64,000 nucleotides of DNA, taken from positions 1,977,379 through 2,041,378 of the forward strand of contig NZ_LN879430.1 in the NCBI RefSeq assembly GCF_900070325.1, read 5' to 3'. The notes under the pieces are model-generated. The model saw only the letters and a list, made by a program, of their open reading frames with translations. It ran no database searches and was not told where the DNA came from. Made by a program: the position numbers and the translations under genes. Numbering within the stretch: position 1 is the first letter of the stretch; every line of letters begins with the position of its first letter. Below, in pieces: positions 47,862-55,816 of this stretch. Source of the DNA: Herbinix luporum. Its GTDB lineage: Bacteria > Bacillota > Clostridia > Lachnospirales > Lachnospiraceae.

Positions 47862-48965
47862 ATGAAAAGAAGTTTCAAAAACACTCTCAAAATTGGTTTT
47901 GTTATTGCATGCATAATGACTCTCTTCTGTGCTAACATTGGAGCGGCATCTGCAGCATACGAACCACCAAAAATGCCTAGGGTTTTTTCCTTCAAGGCTA
48001 GTTCTACCAACGTAACGATGGGTGAAACAGTAGTTCTATCATGGATTACTGCCAATGCTACTAGCGTCGAGATTATTGGACTTGAAAAAACACCTGAAGA
48101 AGCTTTACCTCTAATTGGAAGTATTGAAGTTTGGCCTCTTGCCAGCACATCTTATGTATTAATTGCCAAAGGTCCTGGCGGCGTAGTCAGTCAGACCGTG
48201 ACAGTTAATGTTGAAGCTAGTGGAGATGTAGAAATTGAATATTTCAAAGCTTCCAGCAGCAACATTTTATTAGGAGAAACAGTTACATTATCCTGGAAAA
48301 CATGCTGTGCAAAAAGCATCAAGATTATCGGTCTTGAAAAAGAACCGGAAGAGACCTTACCTTTATCCGGTACTCTTGAAGTATTCCCCATGGCTACAAC
48401 CACCTACATATTACAAGCAGTAGGATTTAATGGTGAAATGGTAACAAAGACCGTGACAGTTAATGTAAATCAAGCCAAACCGGCTGAAATAAAATATTTT
48501 ACAGCCTCACCTGAGGAATGTTATGAAGGGGAGGATGTAACATTATCTTGGAGCGTAGAAAATGCAAAAGCAATCGCAATCCGCGACCTTAAAACCGGTC
48601 TTGCTGCTACCGATTCCATAGTTGTAAATCCTACATCAACAACCACATATGTATTAGAGGCATACGGATACGATGGTAGCCATGTTACAGCTGAGGTTAC
48701 GGTAAATGTTAAGGAAAAACCTGTTATCACAAGCTTTACTGCTAGTGCAACCGAAGTATCTAAGGGTCAATTGGTAACTCTTAAGTGGACAACCGAAAAT
48801 GCTACTAAGTGTGAGATCGTAACCAATGACGGATTAGTACTTCCTAACAGACCTGCAAATGGTCAGATTTCTATAACTCCTAATCATACAAGAACCTTTA
48901 CCTTAAAGGCTTATGATGGAGATACAGTAATAGCCGAACAAAGCATTACTATAACAGTTAAGTAG
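47862..48965 (+). CDS. Secreted protein of four Ig-like repeats
   Basis: The 367-residue protein has a signal peptide (cleavage near AASA, about residue 31) and four beta-sandwich repeats of about 80-85 residues (roughly 38-118, 122-203, 207-287, 288-367). Each shows FxAS...GExVxLSW...NA...I, a PLxGxxxVxP turn and TTYxLxAxGxxG followed by TVTVNV. The first two are close copies (LEKTPEEALPL and LEKEPEETLPL). There is no enzyme domain, sortase motif or S-layer domain, so anchoring is unexplained. A surface or matrix structural role is the plain reading. Ribosome site AGGAGG. Confidence 0.75.
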   Translation: MKRSFKNTLKIGFVIACIMTLFCANIGAASAAYEPPKMPRVFSFKASSTNVTMGETVVLSWITANATSVEIIGLEKTPEEALPLIGSIEVWPLASTSYVLIAKGPGGVVSQTVTVNVEASGDVEIEYFKASSSNILLGETVTLSWKTCCAKSIKIIGLEKEPEETLPLSGTLEVFPMATTTYILQAVGFNGEMVTKTVTVNVNQAKPAEIKYFTASPEECYEGEDVTLSWSVENAKAIAIRDLKTGLAATDSIVVNPTSTTTYVLEAYGYDGSHVTAEVTVNVKEKPVITSFTASATEVSKGQLVTLKWTTENATKCEIVTNDGLVLPNRPANGQISITPNHTRTFTLKAYDGDTVIAEQSITITVK

Positions 48966-48967
48966 CA

Positions 48968-49009
48968 TGATTTTAGGGGACAATATAAAAATATTGTCCC
49001 CTAAAATCA
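48968..49009 (+). terminator. Strong hairpin after the Ig-repeat gene
   Basis: A perfect 19-bp stem (48968-48986 with 48991-49009) has an AAAA loop, 3 nt after the stop codon. No T-run follows, so it may also protect the mRNA end. Confidence 0.75.
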
Positions 49010-49155
49010 CGGTTTACTTATCACTACCCTCTTCTATCTATATATATATTTATACGTAGTTTATATACAAATCAAAATTACCTCTAATAAGGTACTTTTC
49101 GAGTATATAATTAAAATACTTTTATACGATAAATTATAATTAGGAGGCTCTTTAA

Positions 49156-50049
49156 ATGAAAAAATTTACGGCAGTTTTTATGATGATTGTTATGATTTTA
49201 TTAAACAGTTCAACCTGTTTTGCTGATTCCACTGACTATAGCGATAATAGTGACTACACTGACTATAGTGATGATAGTGATTACACTGACTATAGTGATG
49301 ACAGTGACTACACTGACTACAGTGATAACAGTGATAACAGTGATTACACTTACTACAGTGATAACAGTGATCACACTGACTATAGTGATGACAGTGATCA
49401 CACTGACTATAGTGATGTTACAACTAGTAAAGATAATCAATATATTTCAACTTCCAGTTTTTCAAGTTTTGCGGAAGCAAAAGAACATATACTAGACAAT
49501 ATTAATTTTAAAAATTTAAATATGGTTGGAGAAAATTCTCATTGGCATGTATCCTTAAGTATAAGTAATACTTATACATTTGATGGAACCGTATTTCCTA
49601 TAGCAATCCTAACTGTAAAACCCAAGCAATCTTATAATGGTTTGGTCACATTACAACTATATACTTATAAAGGATATGCAAGCTATAATATGTGGCAAAC
49701 CGATGATAATCCAATTAGAATCGTTACTAGTTATCCCATACCAAAAATTCATAACAGTACATATATATTAATTCAAAGTTCTCAAAGTTATATTACAGAC
49801 ATGATAGTTCTAACACAAAAATACCCGGCTGATATGACAATTTCCTTATCTAAGGCAACAGAATTACTTATTAATGAATATTATAAAACTTTCGGAACCT
49901 ATCCCGGTAAGAACTTCACATACTCAGCTGAAATAATAAATGGTGACTGGTATGTCTATTATGATGATAATGACGGGATTGGCGGAACTTCATGTCTATG
50001 GATTGATGGAAAAACCGGTAAAACTGACGGCATAAAAACAGATGAATAG
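49156..50049 (+). CDS. Secreted protein with Asp-Ser-Tyr-Thr tandem repeats
   Basis: The 297-residue protein has a signal peptide (about 1-23, ending CFA). Residues 24-87 consist almost only of Asp, Ser, Tyr and Thr (with a few Asn and His), built from a nine-residue unit DYTDYSDDS. The C-terminal 200 residues form an ordinary mixed domain (HWHVSLSISNTYTFDG; WYVYYDDNDGIGG; LWIDGKTGK) that I do not recognise; the last part is faintly PepSY-like. The repeat is very acidic and could bind calcium or act as a spacer. Start follows TAGGAGG. Confidence 0.7.
   Translation: MKKFTAVFMMIVMILLNSSTCFADSTDYSDNSDYTDYSDDSDYTDYSDDSDYTDYSDNSDNSDYTYYSDNSDHTDYSDDSDHTDYSDVTTSKDNQYISTSSFSSFAEAKEHILDNINFKNLNMVGENSHWHVSLSISNTYTFDGTVFPIAILTVKPKQSYNGLVTLQLYTYKGYASYNMWQTDDNPIRIVTSYPIPKIHNSTYILIQSSQSYITDMIVLTQKYPADMTISLSKATELLINEYYKTFGTYPGKNFTYSAEIINGDWYVYYDDNDGIGGTSCLWIDGKTGKTDGIKTDE
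49225..49416 (+). repeat. 27-bp in-frame tandem repeat
   Basis: About seven imperfect copies of a unit reading GACTACACTGACTATAGTGA plus seven more bases, with some shortened copies. Synonymous changes (TAC/TAT, GAC/GAT) show that the array is not freshly expanded. Copy number may vary between strains. Confidence 0.9.
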
Positions 50050-50071
50050 TTTGATTTAGTACTAGGAAAAT

Positions 50072-50130
50072 AAATGAATAGGGGCTGTTACAACTCTTGT
50101 GTCTTAACAAGGAACAGCCCCATTCATTTT
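50072..50130 (+). terminator. Terminator of the tandem-repeat protein gene
   Basis: GGGGCTGTT (50081-50089) pairs with AACAGCCCC (50113-50121), extended by AAATGAAT/ATTCATTT with one bulge. Confidence 0.85.
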
Positions 50131-50176
50131 AGTTTGTCCATATTAAAAAAAGTTAACATAATTTTTAATTTCCCCC

Positions 50177-50205
50177 TTGCATTATTTTAGTTTTTATATT
50201 ATACT
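50177..50205 (+). promoter_or_regulatory. Promoter of the second tRNA-Gly
   Basis: TTGCAT (50177-50182) and TATACT (50200-50205) are separated by 17 bp, 29 bp before the tRNA. Confidence 0.7.
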
Positions 50206-50234
50206 AATTCTTGCGTTTGGAAAATAACTAATAT

Positions 50235-50306
50235 GCGCGAGTGGCTCAGTGGTAGAGCATCGCCTTGCCAAGGCGAGGGCCGCGGGTTCGAATCCCGTCT
50301 CGCGCT
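50235..50306 (+). tRNA. tRNA-Gly (anticodon GCC), copy 2
   Basis: Identical over all 72 nt to the copy at 37381-37452, in the same orientation. Its promoter and terminator differ from those of copy 1, so this is a full gene and not just an attachment-site fragment. Confidence 0.97.
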
Positions 50307-50311
50307 TATTT

Positions 50312-50338
50312 AATCCCTTGATTTTCAAGGGATTTTTT
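50312..50338 (+). terminator. Terminator of tRNA-Gly copy 2
   Basis: A 10-bp stem (50312-50321 with 50325-50334; AATCCCTTGA/TCAAGGGATT) with a 3-nt loop is followed by TTTT. Confidence 0.9.
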
Positions 50339-50442
50339 GTTGTTTTGATTTCACCACTCCTATGGCGGATATAAGACAAAAATGGTGTGTTCCAATTATA
50401 TAATTTTTAATTTATAGGTCACTAAATTGCTATTTTATTATG

Positions 50443-50476
50443 GGAAAGCTACTAAAATCAGGCTTTCCTCTTTTTT
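50443..50476 (+). terminator. Orphan terminator-like hairpin
   Basis: GGAAAGC (50443-50449) pairs with GCTTTCC (50462-50468) and TCTTTTTT follows. No gene ends here on this strand. Confidence 0.5.
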
Positions 50477-50532
50477 ATGTCTAAAAATTATGTGTAAACT
50501 AAAATCGCCATAATGCTTTGTCCATATAGTCA

Positions 50533-50607
50533 CTATTCTTTTCGAAAACCAATTCCGTCCTCTCTTACTTTGGCAGCTTCTATACTGGCATTTATGATAA
50601 TAAATTT
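50533..50607 (-). pseudogene. Fragment resembling a methyl-accepting chemotaxis protein tip
   Basis: The minus-strand frame ending at 50533 contains NASIEAAKVREDGIGF, close to the highly conserved MCP hairpin tip (usually NASIEAARAGE-x-G-x-GF). Only about 20 codons are recognisable and no start codon is present. I read it as a decayed gene fragment next to the tRNA; chance similarity cannot be excluded. Confidence 0.4.
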
Positions 50608-50637
50608 GTCAATTTAAAATTTTAATTGACAAATTTA
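50601..50637. promoter_or_regulatory. Large inverted repeat over the cellulase -35
   Basis: TAAATTTGTCAATT and AATTGACAAATTTA face each other around a TAAAATTTT centre, giving an 18-bp arm with one bulged T. The right arm contains the -35 hexamer TTGACA, so a bound repressor would block it. Confidence 0.6.
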
Positions 50638-50654
50638 GCCAAATATACTATATT
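50626..50654 (+). promoter_or_regulatory. Promoter of the GH9 cellulase gene
   Basis: TTGACA (50626-50631) and TATATT (50649-50654) are separated by 17 bp, about 45 bp before the start codon. Confidence 0.8.
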
Positions 50655-50700
50655 GTTAATTAAAGGCAATATAAGTAAAATTATGAAAGGAAGGGTGTTT

Positions 50701-53700
50701 ATGATAAGAAAAATCCGTAAGAAATTCCTTACAAAATCTATCGTATCCATGGTATTAATCTTAGGCCTTATCTTATCACCTATGAAAATGACAGGTAATT
50801 TACAGACAGCTCAAGCAGAAGAAAAGTATAACTACGCAAAAGCCCTCCAACTATCCATGTATTTTTATGATGCCAATATGTGCGGAGAAGGTATTAGTGG
50901 GGGCGCTCTGTCCTGGCGTGGAGACTGCCACACCGAAGACAAGCAAATTCCCCTGAAACCTCAAGATGATAAGGGATATGGGACAAACCTATCCGCCGCT
51001 TTTATCTCTGCCAACAAGGATGTCTTAGATCCGGACGGTGACGGATATGTGGATTTATGTGGTGGCTTCCACGATGCCGGTGACCATGTTCAATTTGGTT
51101 TACCCCAAAGTTATTCCGGTTCAACCTTAGGATGGGGTTATTATGAATTTAGACAAGCTTACATTGACATTGGTGAACAAGATCATATTGAAAACATTTT
51201 AAGAAAATTTAATGATTACTTTTTAAAATGTACCTTTAGAGACAAAGATGGTAAAGTTGTAGCCTTTGCCTATCAAGTAGGTGACGGTACATCAGATCAT
51301 ACCTATTGGGGACCTCCTGAATTTCAGACAACTCCAAGACCTGCCTGGTTTGCCACATCTGAAACCCCTGCCAGCGATCAATGTGCAGGTGCCGCTGCTT
51401 CTTTAGCTATCAACTATCTGAATTTCAAAGGCACAGATCCCGATTATGCAGAAGAATGTCTAGATACTGCCATAGCCTTATATGAATTTGCAAAAGAAAA
51501 CCGGGGACTTGGTTTTTCCGGAGGCTTCTATAACTCCAGCTTTGATGAAGATGAAATGTCATGGGCAGCTGTATGGTTAAATATCGCCACAGGGGATATG
51601 TCCTATATCGATGACATTACATCGGTTACAGCTGATGGAGTATATACTGGATATCTAAGTAGAATTATTGAAACCACTGACAGCACTTGGCAAAACATCT
51701 GGGTTCATTCTTGGGACACTGTTTGGGGCGGAGTATTCGCTAAATTAGCTCCGATTACCAACGACCCGGAACACTGGTACTTTTTCCGTTGGAACTTAGA
51801 ATATTGGTCCGATGTACCCCATGAAGATCCCAATGATACTACATATATGGCAGCTACTCCCGCCGGCTTTAAGGTAATCAACACCTGGGGCTCAGCCCGG
51901 TATAATACAGCAGCACAATTATGCGCTCTGGTTTACAACAAATATAAACCACACCAGGGCTTTGTAGATTGGTGTAAGAGTCAAATGGACTATATCCTAG
52001 GTGACAATCCTATGGATCGTTGTTACCTGGTAGGTTATGCAGAAAACTCTGCTAAGCACCCTCATCATAGAGCTTCCCATGGATCTCTAACCAATAGCAT
52101 GGAAGATCCTGTGGAACAAAAACATGTACTTTGGGGTGCTTTAGTAGGGGGACCGGACGGTGAAGACTATCATGTTGATTCAACCACCGATTACGTCTAC
52201 AATGAAGTGACCATTGACTATAATGCCGGTTTTGTCGGTGCCTTAGCCGCCCTTTATCTAATATACGGAGAAGGCCAAGAACCGGATCCTACTGTTCCCA
52301 TTTACCAGGTAGATGAAATGCCTTTCTTTGTACATGGAAAAATCGAACAAGAAAATAACGAGAGAACTCAACTTACCATAGAAGTAACCAATGATACCAG
52401 TTGTCCTCCGAGAAAAATCTCTACCCTTAAAGCAAGATATTTCTTTAATATTACAGAGATGATAGAAAAAGGACAATCCATAGAAGATGTTAGCGTTCAG
52501 GTTATGTATGATCAAACCTTGGTAGTTGACGGTTCTGCCGTTAAGATAAGTGATCCTTTTGTATGGGATGAGGAAGCAGGAATATACTATATAGAACTGG
52601 ATTGGTCCGGTATTAGCTTCCATGGAAGCAGAGAACTTCAAATAGCTTTAGTACCGGCTCAGGACTCCTCTTACAAGTTCAACTGGGATCCTACCAATGA
52701 CCCTAGTAGAGAAGGATTATCCAAGACCAAATCCATGACTGGCAATATTCCTCTTTATGTGGACGATGCTTTAGTGTATGGTAATGAGCCTAAAAAAACC
52801 GCCTCTGTGGATATAAAACTTACAAAACCTACTAGCGGAACAGTTTATGATTATACATCAAGTCAAACTCCAATTACTTTAGAAGCTCAGGTTGAGTCCA
52901 CCGAAACAAAGGTTACTAAGGTGGAATTCTACGCCGACAATGAAAAAATTGGAGAAGATACTACTGCACCCTATACTATGACTTATCTACCAAAACAATC
53001 AGGAAGTGCAATTAAGAGAATTGCTTTGACTGCTAAAGCATTAACCGAAGATGGAATAAGCGCTAGCAGCAATGTTGTTAACCTTATAGTAAAATTTGAG
53101 GAAGGTCAGGATGAAGCATTCATTTCAATTACAAGTCCGACAGAGGGAACTGTACTTGACTTAGGTACCGGTAGCAAATCGGTAAATGTAATAGTTGAAG
53201 GTAGTGGTGCTATTGATGCCATTACAGATATAGAAGTATTTGCTAATGGAGTTAAAATAGGTGAAGCAAATGATAGCATATGTAATGCAATCTATACTGC
53301 TCCCACGGACAGAAGCTTATATACTGATGGTTTTCTTGATGTAGAATTTACTGCTAAAGCCACTTTAATTACCGGTGAAGTTATCAGCTGCGATTCGGTT
53401 TCAATAAGGGTAAAATATTCTGCCGATATAGGAAGCAGTGACCTGAAAATGGAGGTAGATGGTTTAGGTTCTGCAAGTACCAATACAATCAGTAGAAAGT
53501 TCACTCTAACCAACACCGGTAATAAAAATATTGATTTAGCAGATGTAGCCATCCGTTATTATTTTACTAAGGATGTAAGCGCTAATCTTGCCTTCTACTG
53601 TGACCATTCCGGACTTGAATTAAATAGCGCACCTTGGTATGAAAGTGTATCCGATGGAATAGTGGGACAATTTTTCACTATGGATAAGGCTGTGGAAGGG

Positions 53701-53898
53701 GCAGATACCTATTTAGAAATTTCCTTTGACGGAGTTACTAAGCCCCTTGCTCCCGGTAAAAAAATAGAATGCGAAATTCGAATAGCCAATAGCTCCTGGG
53801 CTAACTTTAATCAGGAAAATGACTATTCCTACAATGAACCTAACCATATTCTTCTTTTGGTAAACGATTTTGTAGTAAGCGGAGTTGCTCCAAAATAA
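50701..53898 (+). CDS. Secreted GH9 cellulase, GH9-CBM3c-Ig-Ig-CBM3
   Basis: The 1065-residue protein is an exported processive-type endoglucanase. A signal peptide (cleavage near AQA, residue 39) precedes a GH9 domain (about 40-520) with catalytic Asp125 and Asp128 in DAGDH, the HPHHR motif (453-457) and the acid Glu502 in YNEVTIDYNAGF. A CBM3c module (about 523-690) follows, usually fused to GH9 to give processivity. Two Ig-like modules (about 695-790 and 795-885) and a C-terminal CBM3 (about 890-1065) complete it. No dockerin is present, so it acts as a free enzyme. The start at 50701 follows GGAAGGG; a frame from 50626 begins inside the promoter. No GH48 partner is adjacent. Confidence 0.95.
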   Translation: MIRKIRKKFLTKSIVSMVLILGLILSPMKMTGNLQTAQAEEKYNYAKALQLSMYFYDANMCGEGISGGALSWRGDCHTEDKQIPLKPQDDKGYGTNLSAAFISANKDVLDPDGDGYVDLCGGFHDAGDHVQFGLPQSYSGSTLGWGYYEFRQAYIDIGEQDHIENILRKFNDYFLKCTFRDKDGKVVAFAYQVGDGTSDHTYWGPPEFQTTPRPAWFATSETPASDQCAGAAASLAINYLNFKGTDPDYAEECLDTAIALYEFAKENRGLGFSGGFYNSSFDEDEMSWAAVWLNIATGDMSYIDDITSVTADGVYTGYLSRIIETTDSTWQNIWVHSWDTVWGGVFAKLAPITNDPEHWYFFRWNLEYWSDVPHEDPNDTTYMAATPAGFKVINTWGSARYNTAAQLCALVYNKYKPHQGFVDWCKSQMDYILGDNPMDRCYLVGYAENSAKHPHHRASHGSLTNSMEDPVEQKHVLWGALVGGPDGEDYHVDSTTDYVYNEVTIDYNAGFVGALAALYLIYGEGQEPDPTVPIYQVDEMPFFVHGKIEQENNERTQLTIEVTNDTSCPPRKISTLKARYFFNITEMIEKGQSIEDVSVQVMYDQTLVVDGSAVKISDPFVWDEEAGIYYIELDWSGISFHGSRELQIALVPAQDSSYKFNWDPTNDPSREGLSKTKSMTGNIPLYVDDALVYGNEPKKTASVDIKLTKPTSGTVYDYTSSQTPITLEAQVESTETKVTKVEFYADNEKIGEDTTAPYTMTYLPKQSGSAIKRIALTAKALTEDGISASSNVVNLIVKFEEGQDEAFISITSPTEGTVLDLGTGSKSVNVIVEGSGAIDAITDIEVFANGVKIGEANDSICNAIYTAPTDRSLYTDGFLDVEFTAKATLITGEVISCDSVSIRVKYSADIGSSDLKMEVDGLGSASTNTISRKFTLTNTGNKNIDLADVAIRYYFTKDVSANLAFYCDHSGLELNSAPWYESVSDGIVGQFFTMDKAVEGADTYLEISFDGVTKPLAPGKKIECEIRIANSSWANFNQENDYSYNEPNHILLLVNDFVVSGVAPK

Positions 53899-54249
53899 TA
53901 TGGCTCACCCCAATTATTTAATGTTTTAATTAAAGAGACATCTTCTTCTATGGTCTTGATACATCTATAGAAAGAAGATGTCTCTTTACTAGTAGAATCA
54001 AAATTATTGTAGTCTAATTTTTATTATCACTGCAGGGACATAGTTTAAATTATTTATATAATTTACCTAAAATCTAATGTCTCTTTGTAAGGAATTTTAT
54101 GTTTTATTATTCCATTTATTGTGATATTATAATAAGTAATTCAAAATGTCTAATCATAATAATCAACATTAGATAACATCGTAACTCATTATGTTTTTTA
54201 CTATTATTCTATACTATCATATAAAGTTTAAAAAAAGTGAGGTTATATA
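53899..54249. other. Intergenic stretch between the cellulase and coaB
   Basis: About 350 bp. After the terminator it is AT-rich. A TATAAT at 54128-54133 could be a coaB promoter -10, but no good -35 is present. No coding signal was seen. Confidence 0.45.
53931..53988 (+). terminator. Terminator of the cellulase gene
   Basis: A perfect 17-bp stem (53931-53947 with 53972-53988; AAAGAGACATCTTCTT and its complement) closes a 24-nt loop. No clear T-run follows. Confidence 0.75.
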
Positions 54250-55011
54250 ATGAAAATACTTGTAACTGCCGGAGATACCTATGAACCCATTGATGATGTC
54301 CGTAAAGTAACCCATATGGCAACCGGCCGACTTGGAAGTTTAATTGCTGATGAATTTGCCAAACAGGGGGCGAAAGTAACCTTTATTTGCGGAGAGCACT
54401 CTATACGGCCAACTTTAAAGATGGAAAAAATTATAGAAATTCAAGGTGTAGTATCATTACAAAAAACTTTAAAAGACCTTTTGTCCCATACTCAGTTTGA
54501 TAGCCTTGTTCATAGTATGGCTGTCAGTGATTATACAATACGAGGACTAGTGACAGAAGATGATCTTATAAAGAAATTTCTTAAAATTATCCCTTACATA
54601 AAAAACATCAGTAACCAAAAAGAAATGTTTTCATATATCAAAGAAGCATTTAGTAGTGCCTTGTATAATGCCGAGGGAAAAATCAGCTCCGATTATGAAT
54701 CACTGCTTGTATTTATGGATAGAGCACCTAAAGTTATTTCTTGTGTAAAGCAAATGCAGCCAAATACCATACTGGTGGGCTTTAAATTATTATCTAATGT
54801 AGATGAAGAAACCTTAGTAGCAGCAGCTAAGGAGCAAATGCAATTATCCGGCAGTGATTTTGTACTGGCAAACGATCTTGCTGATATTGACGGTGATAAT
54901 CATAAAGGGTTGCTTATTAGTTCCAAGGGTATTATAGATAGACCTGCAACAAAACAGGATATTGCAAAATCTATTGTAAATCATGTTACTAATTGCATAG
55001 GGAGGGATTAA
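54250..55011 (+). CDS. coaB: Stand-alone phosphopantothenate-cysteine ligase CoaB
   Basis: CoaB joins 4'-phosphopantothenate and cysteine in coenzyme A synthesis. The 253-residue protein has the ligase N-terminus ILVTAGDTYEPIDDVRKVTHMATGRLG, VHSMAVSDY, and ANDLADI near residue 217, in the short form known from streptococci. Most clostridia encode a fused CoaBC; no CoaC decarboxylase is adjacent here. An ECF transporter S component gene follows after 2 bp, matching the streptococcal coaB-panT grouping from memory. Confidence 0.85.
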   Translation: MKILVTAGDTYEPIDDVRKVTHMATGRLGSLIADEFAKQGAKVTFICGEHSIRPTLKMEKIIEIQGVVSLQKTLKDLLSHTQFDSLVHSMAVSDYTIRGLVTEDDLIKKFLKIIPYIKNISNQKEMFSYIKEAFSSALYNAEGKISSDYESLLVFMDRAPKVISCVKQMQPNTILVGFKLLSNVDEETLVAAAKEQMQLSGSDFVLANDLADIDGDNHKGLLISSKGIIDRPATKQDIAKSIVNHVTNCIGRD

Positions 55012-55013
55012 AA

Positions 55014-55661
55014 ATGTATACCACCGATACAAGTTCTATTAAAACAAAACAGCTGGTGATATTATCTATGTTTAGCGCTATTATTATTCTTATGGCCGCT
55101 ACCCCTATAGGATTTATCCATTTGGGCTTTGTTAAAGCCACAATTATACATATACCGGTTACTGTCGGTTCTATTATACTAGGACCAAAAATGGGAGCCA
55201 TGCTTGGCTTTGTCTTTGGAGCAAGCAGTTTAATCACCAACACTATATCTCCTGTTATATCATCCTTTGTATTCTCTCCTTTAATTCCTGTACCCGGTAC
55301 ATCAAGCGGCAGTCCTTGGGCCTTATTAATATGCTTTATTCCAAGAATTTTAGTAGGTGTTATTCCCTGGTATGTATACCGGTTATTAAATAAATTAGTA
55401 AAAGATATCAGGCTTAACATTATTTCCTTGGCAGTAGCCGCCGTAGCAGGCTCTGCTACTAACACTCTCTTGGTAACTCATCTTATTTATTTTTTATTTA
55501 AGAAAGAGTATGCCATAGCACGGGGGGTTGCAGAAAATGCGGTTTACAAAGTTATTACATCAATTATTATAGGCAATGGTATTCCTGAAGCTGTGGTTGC
55601 TGCCATAGTTACAACCCTTGTTTGCAAAACTTTATTTGTAGTATTAAATAAGAATCAGTAA
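55014..55661 (+). CDS. ECF transporter S component, probably for pantothenate
   Basis: The 215-residue protein has six membrane segments and the ECF S-component opening (TKQLVILSMFSAIIILMAATPIGFIHLG), with a helix bearing LGPKMGAMLGFVFGASSL. It should bind a vitamin and work with a shared ECF energising module encoded elsewhere. Coupling with coaB (2-bp gap; the site GGGAGGG lies in the end of coaB) points to pantothenate (PanT-like). The start at 55014 is set by that site. Confidence 0.82.
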   Translation: MYTTDTSSIKTKQLVILSMFSAIIILMAATPIGFIHLGFVKATIIHIPVTVGSIILGPKMGAMLGFVFGASSLITNTISPVISSFVFSPLIPVPGTSSGSPWALLICFIPRILVGVIPWYVYRLLNKLVKDIRLNIISLAVAAVAGSATNTLLVTHLIYFLFKKEYAIARGVAENAVYKVITSIIIGNGIPEAVVAAIVTTLVCKTLFVVLNKNQ

Positions 55662-55663
55662 TA

Positions 55664-55706
55664 CAAAAAAGCATCTACAGATTCCTATTTTGTAGATGCT
55701 TTTTTA
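55664..55706 (+). terminator. Terminator of coaB-ECF S component
   Basis: AAAAAAGCATCTACA (55665-55679) pairs with TGTAGATGCTTTTTT (55691-55705). Confidence 0.9.
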
Positions 55707-55728
55707 TTTTTATCCTATTTGGGATATC

Positions 55729-55757
55729 TTGTTACTGATTAAAATAAATGCTATAAT
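55729..55757 (+). promoter_or_regulatory. Promoter of azlCD
   Basis: TTGTTA (55729-55734) and TATAAT (55752-55757) are separated by 17 bp, 59 bp before the start codon. Confidence 0.65.
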
Positions 55758-55816
55758 AGGTATTGCTTTTTAAAAACTCTATAAGAATATAAATCAACTT
55801 AATATGGAGACTAATA

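Larger units (their letters stand above)
50307..50700. other. Non-coding stretch between tRNA-Gly copy 2 and the cellulase
   Basis: About 390 bp. It holds the tRNA terminator, a further hairpin (50443-50476), a short MCP-like remnant on the minus strand, and the cellulase promoter within a large inverted repeat. Confidence 0.6.

Noticed and set aside
49225..49416. Tandem repeats considered as a CRISPR array
   Set aside because: Units are contiguous, without spacers, and code in frame for the secreted protein.
49210..49495. Two long frames (plus and minus) through the tandem repeat, encoding Val/Ile/Thr-rich proteins
   Set aside because: They arise because the 27-bp repeat is free of stops in several frames. 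Only the frame with a signal peptide and AGGAGG site is credible.
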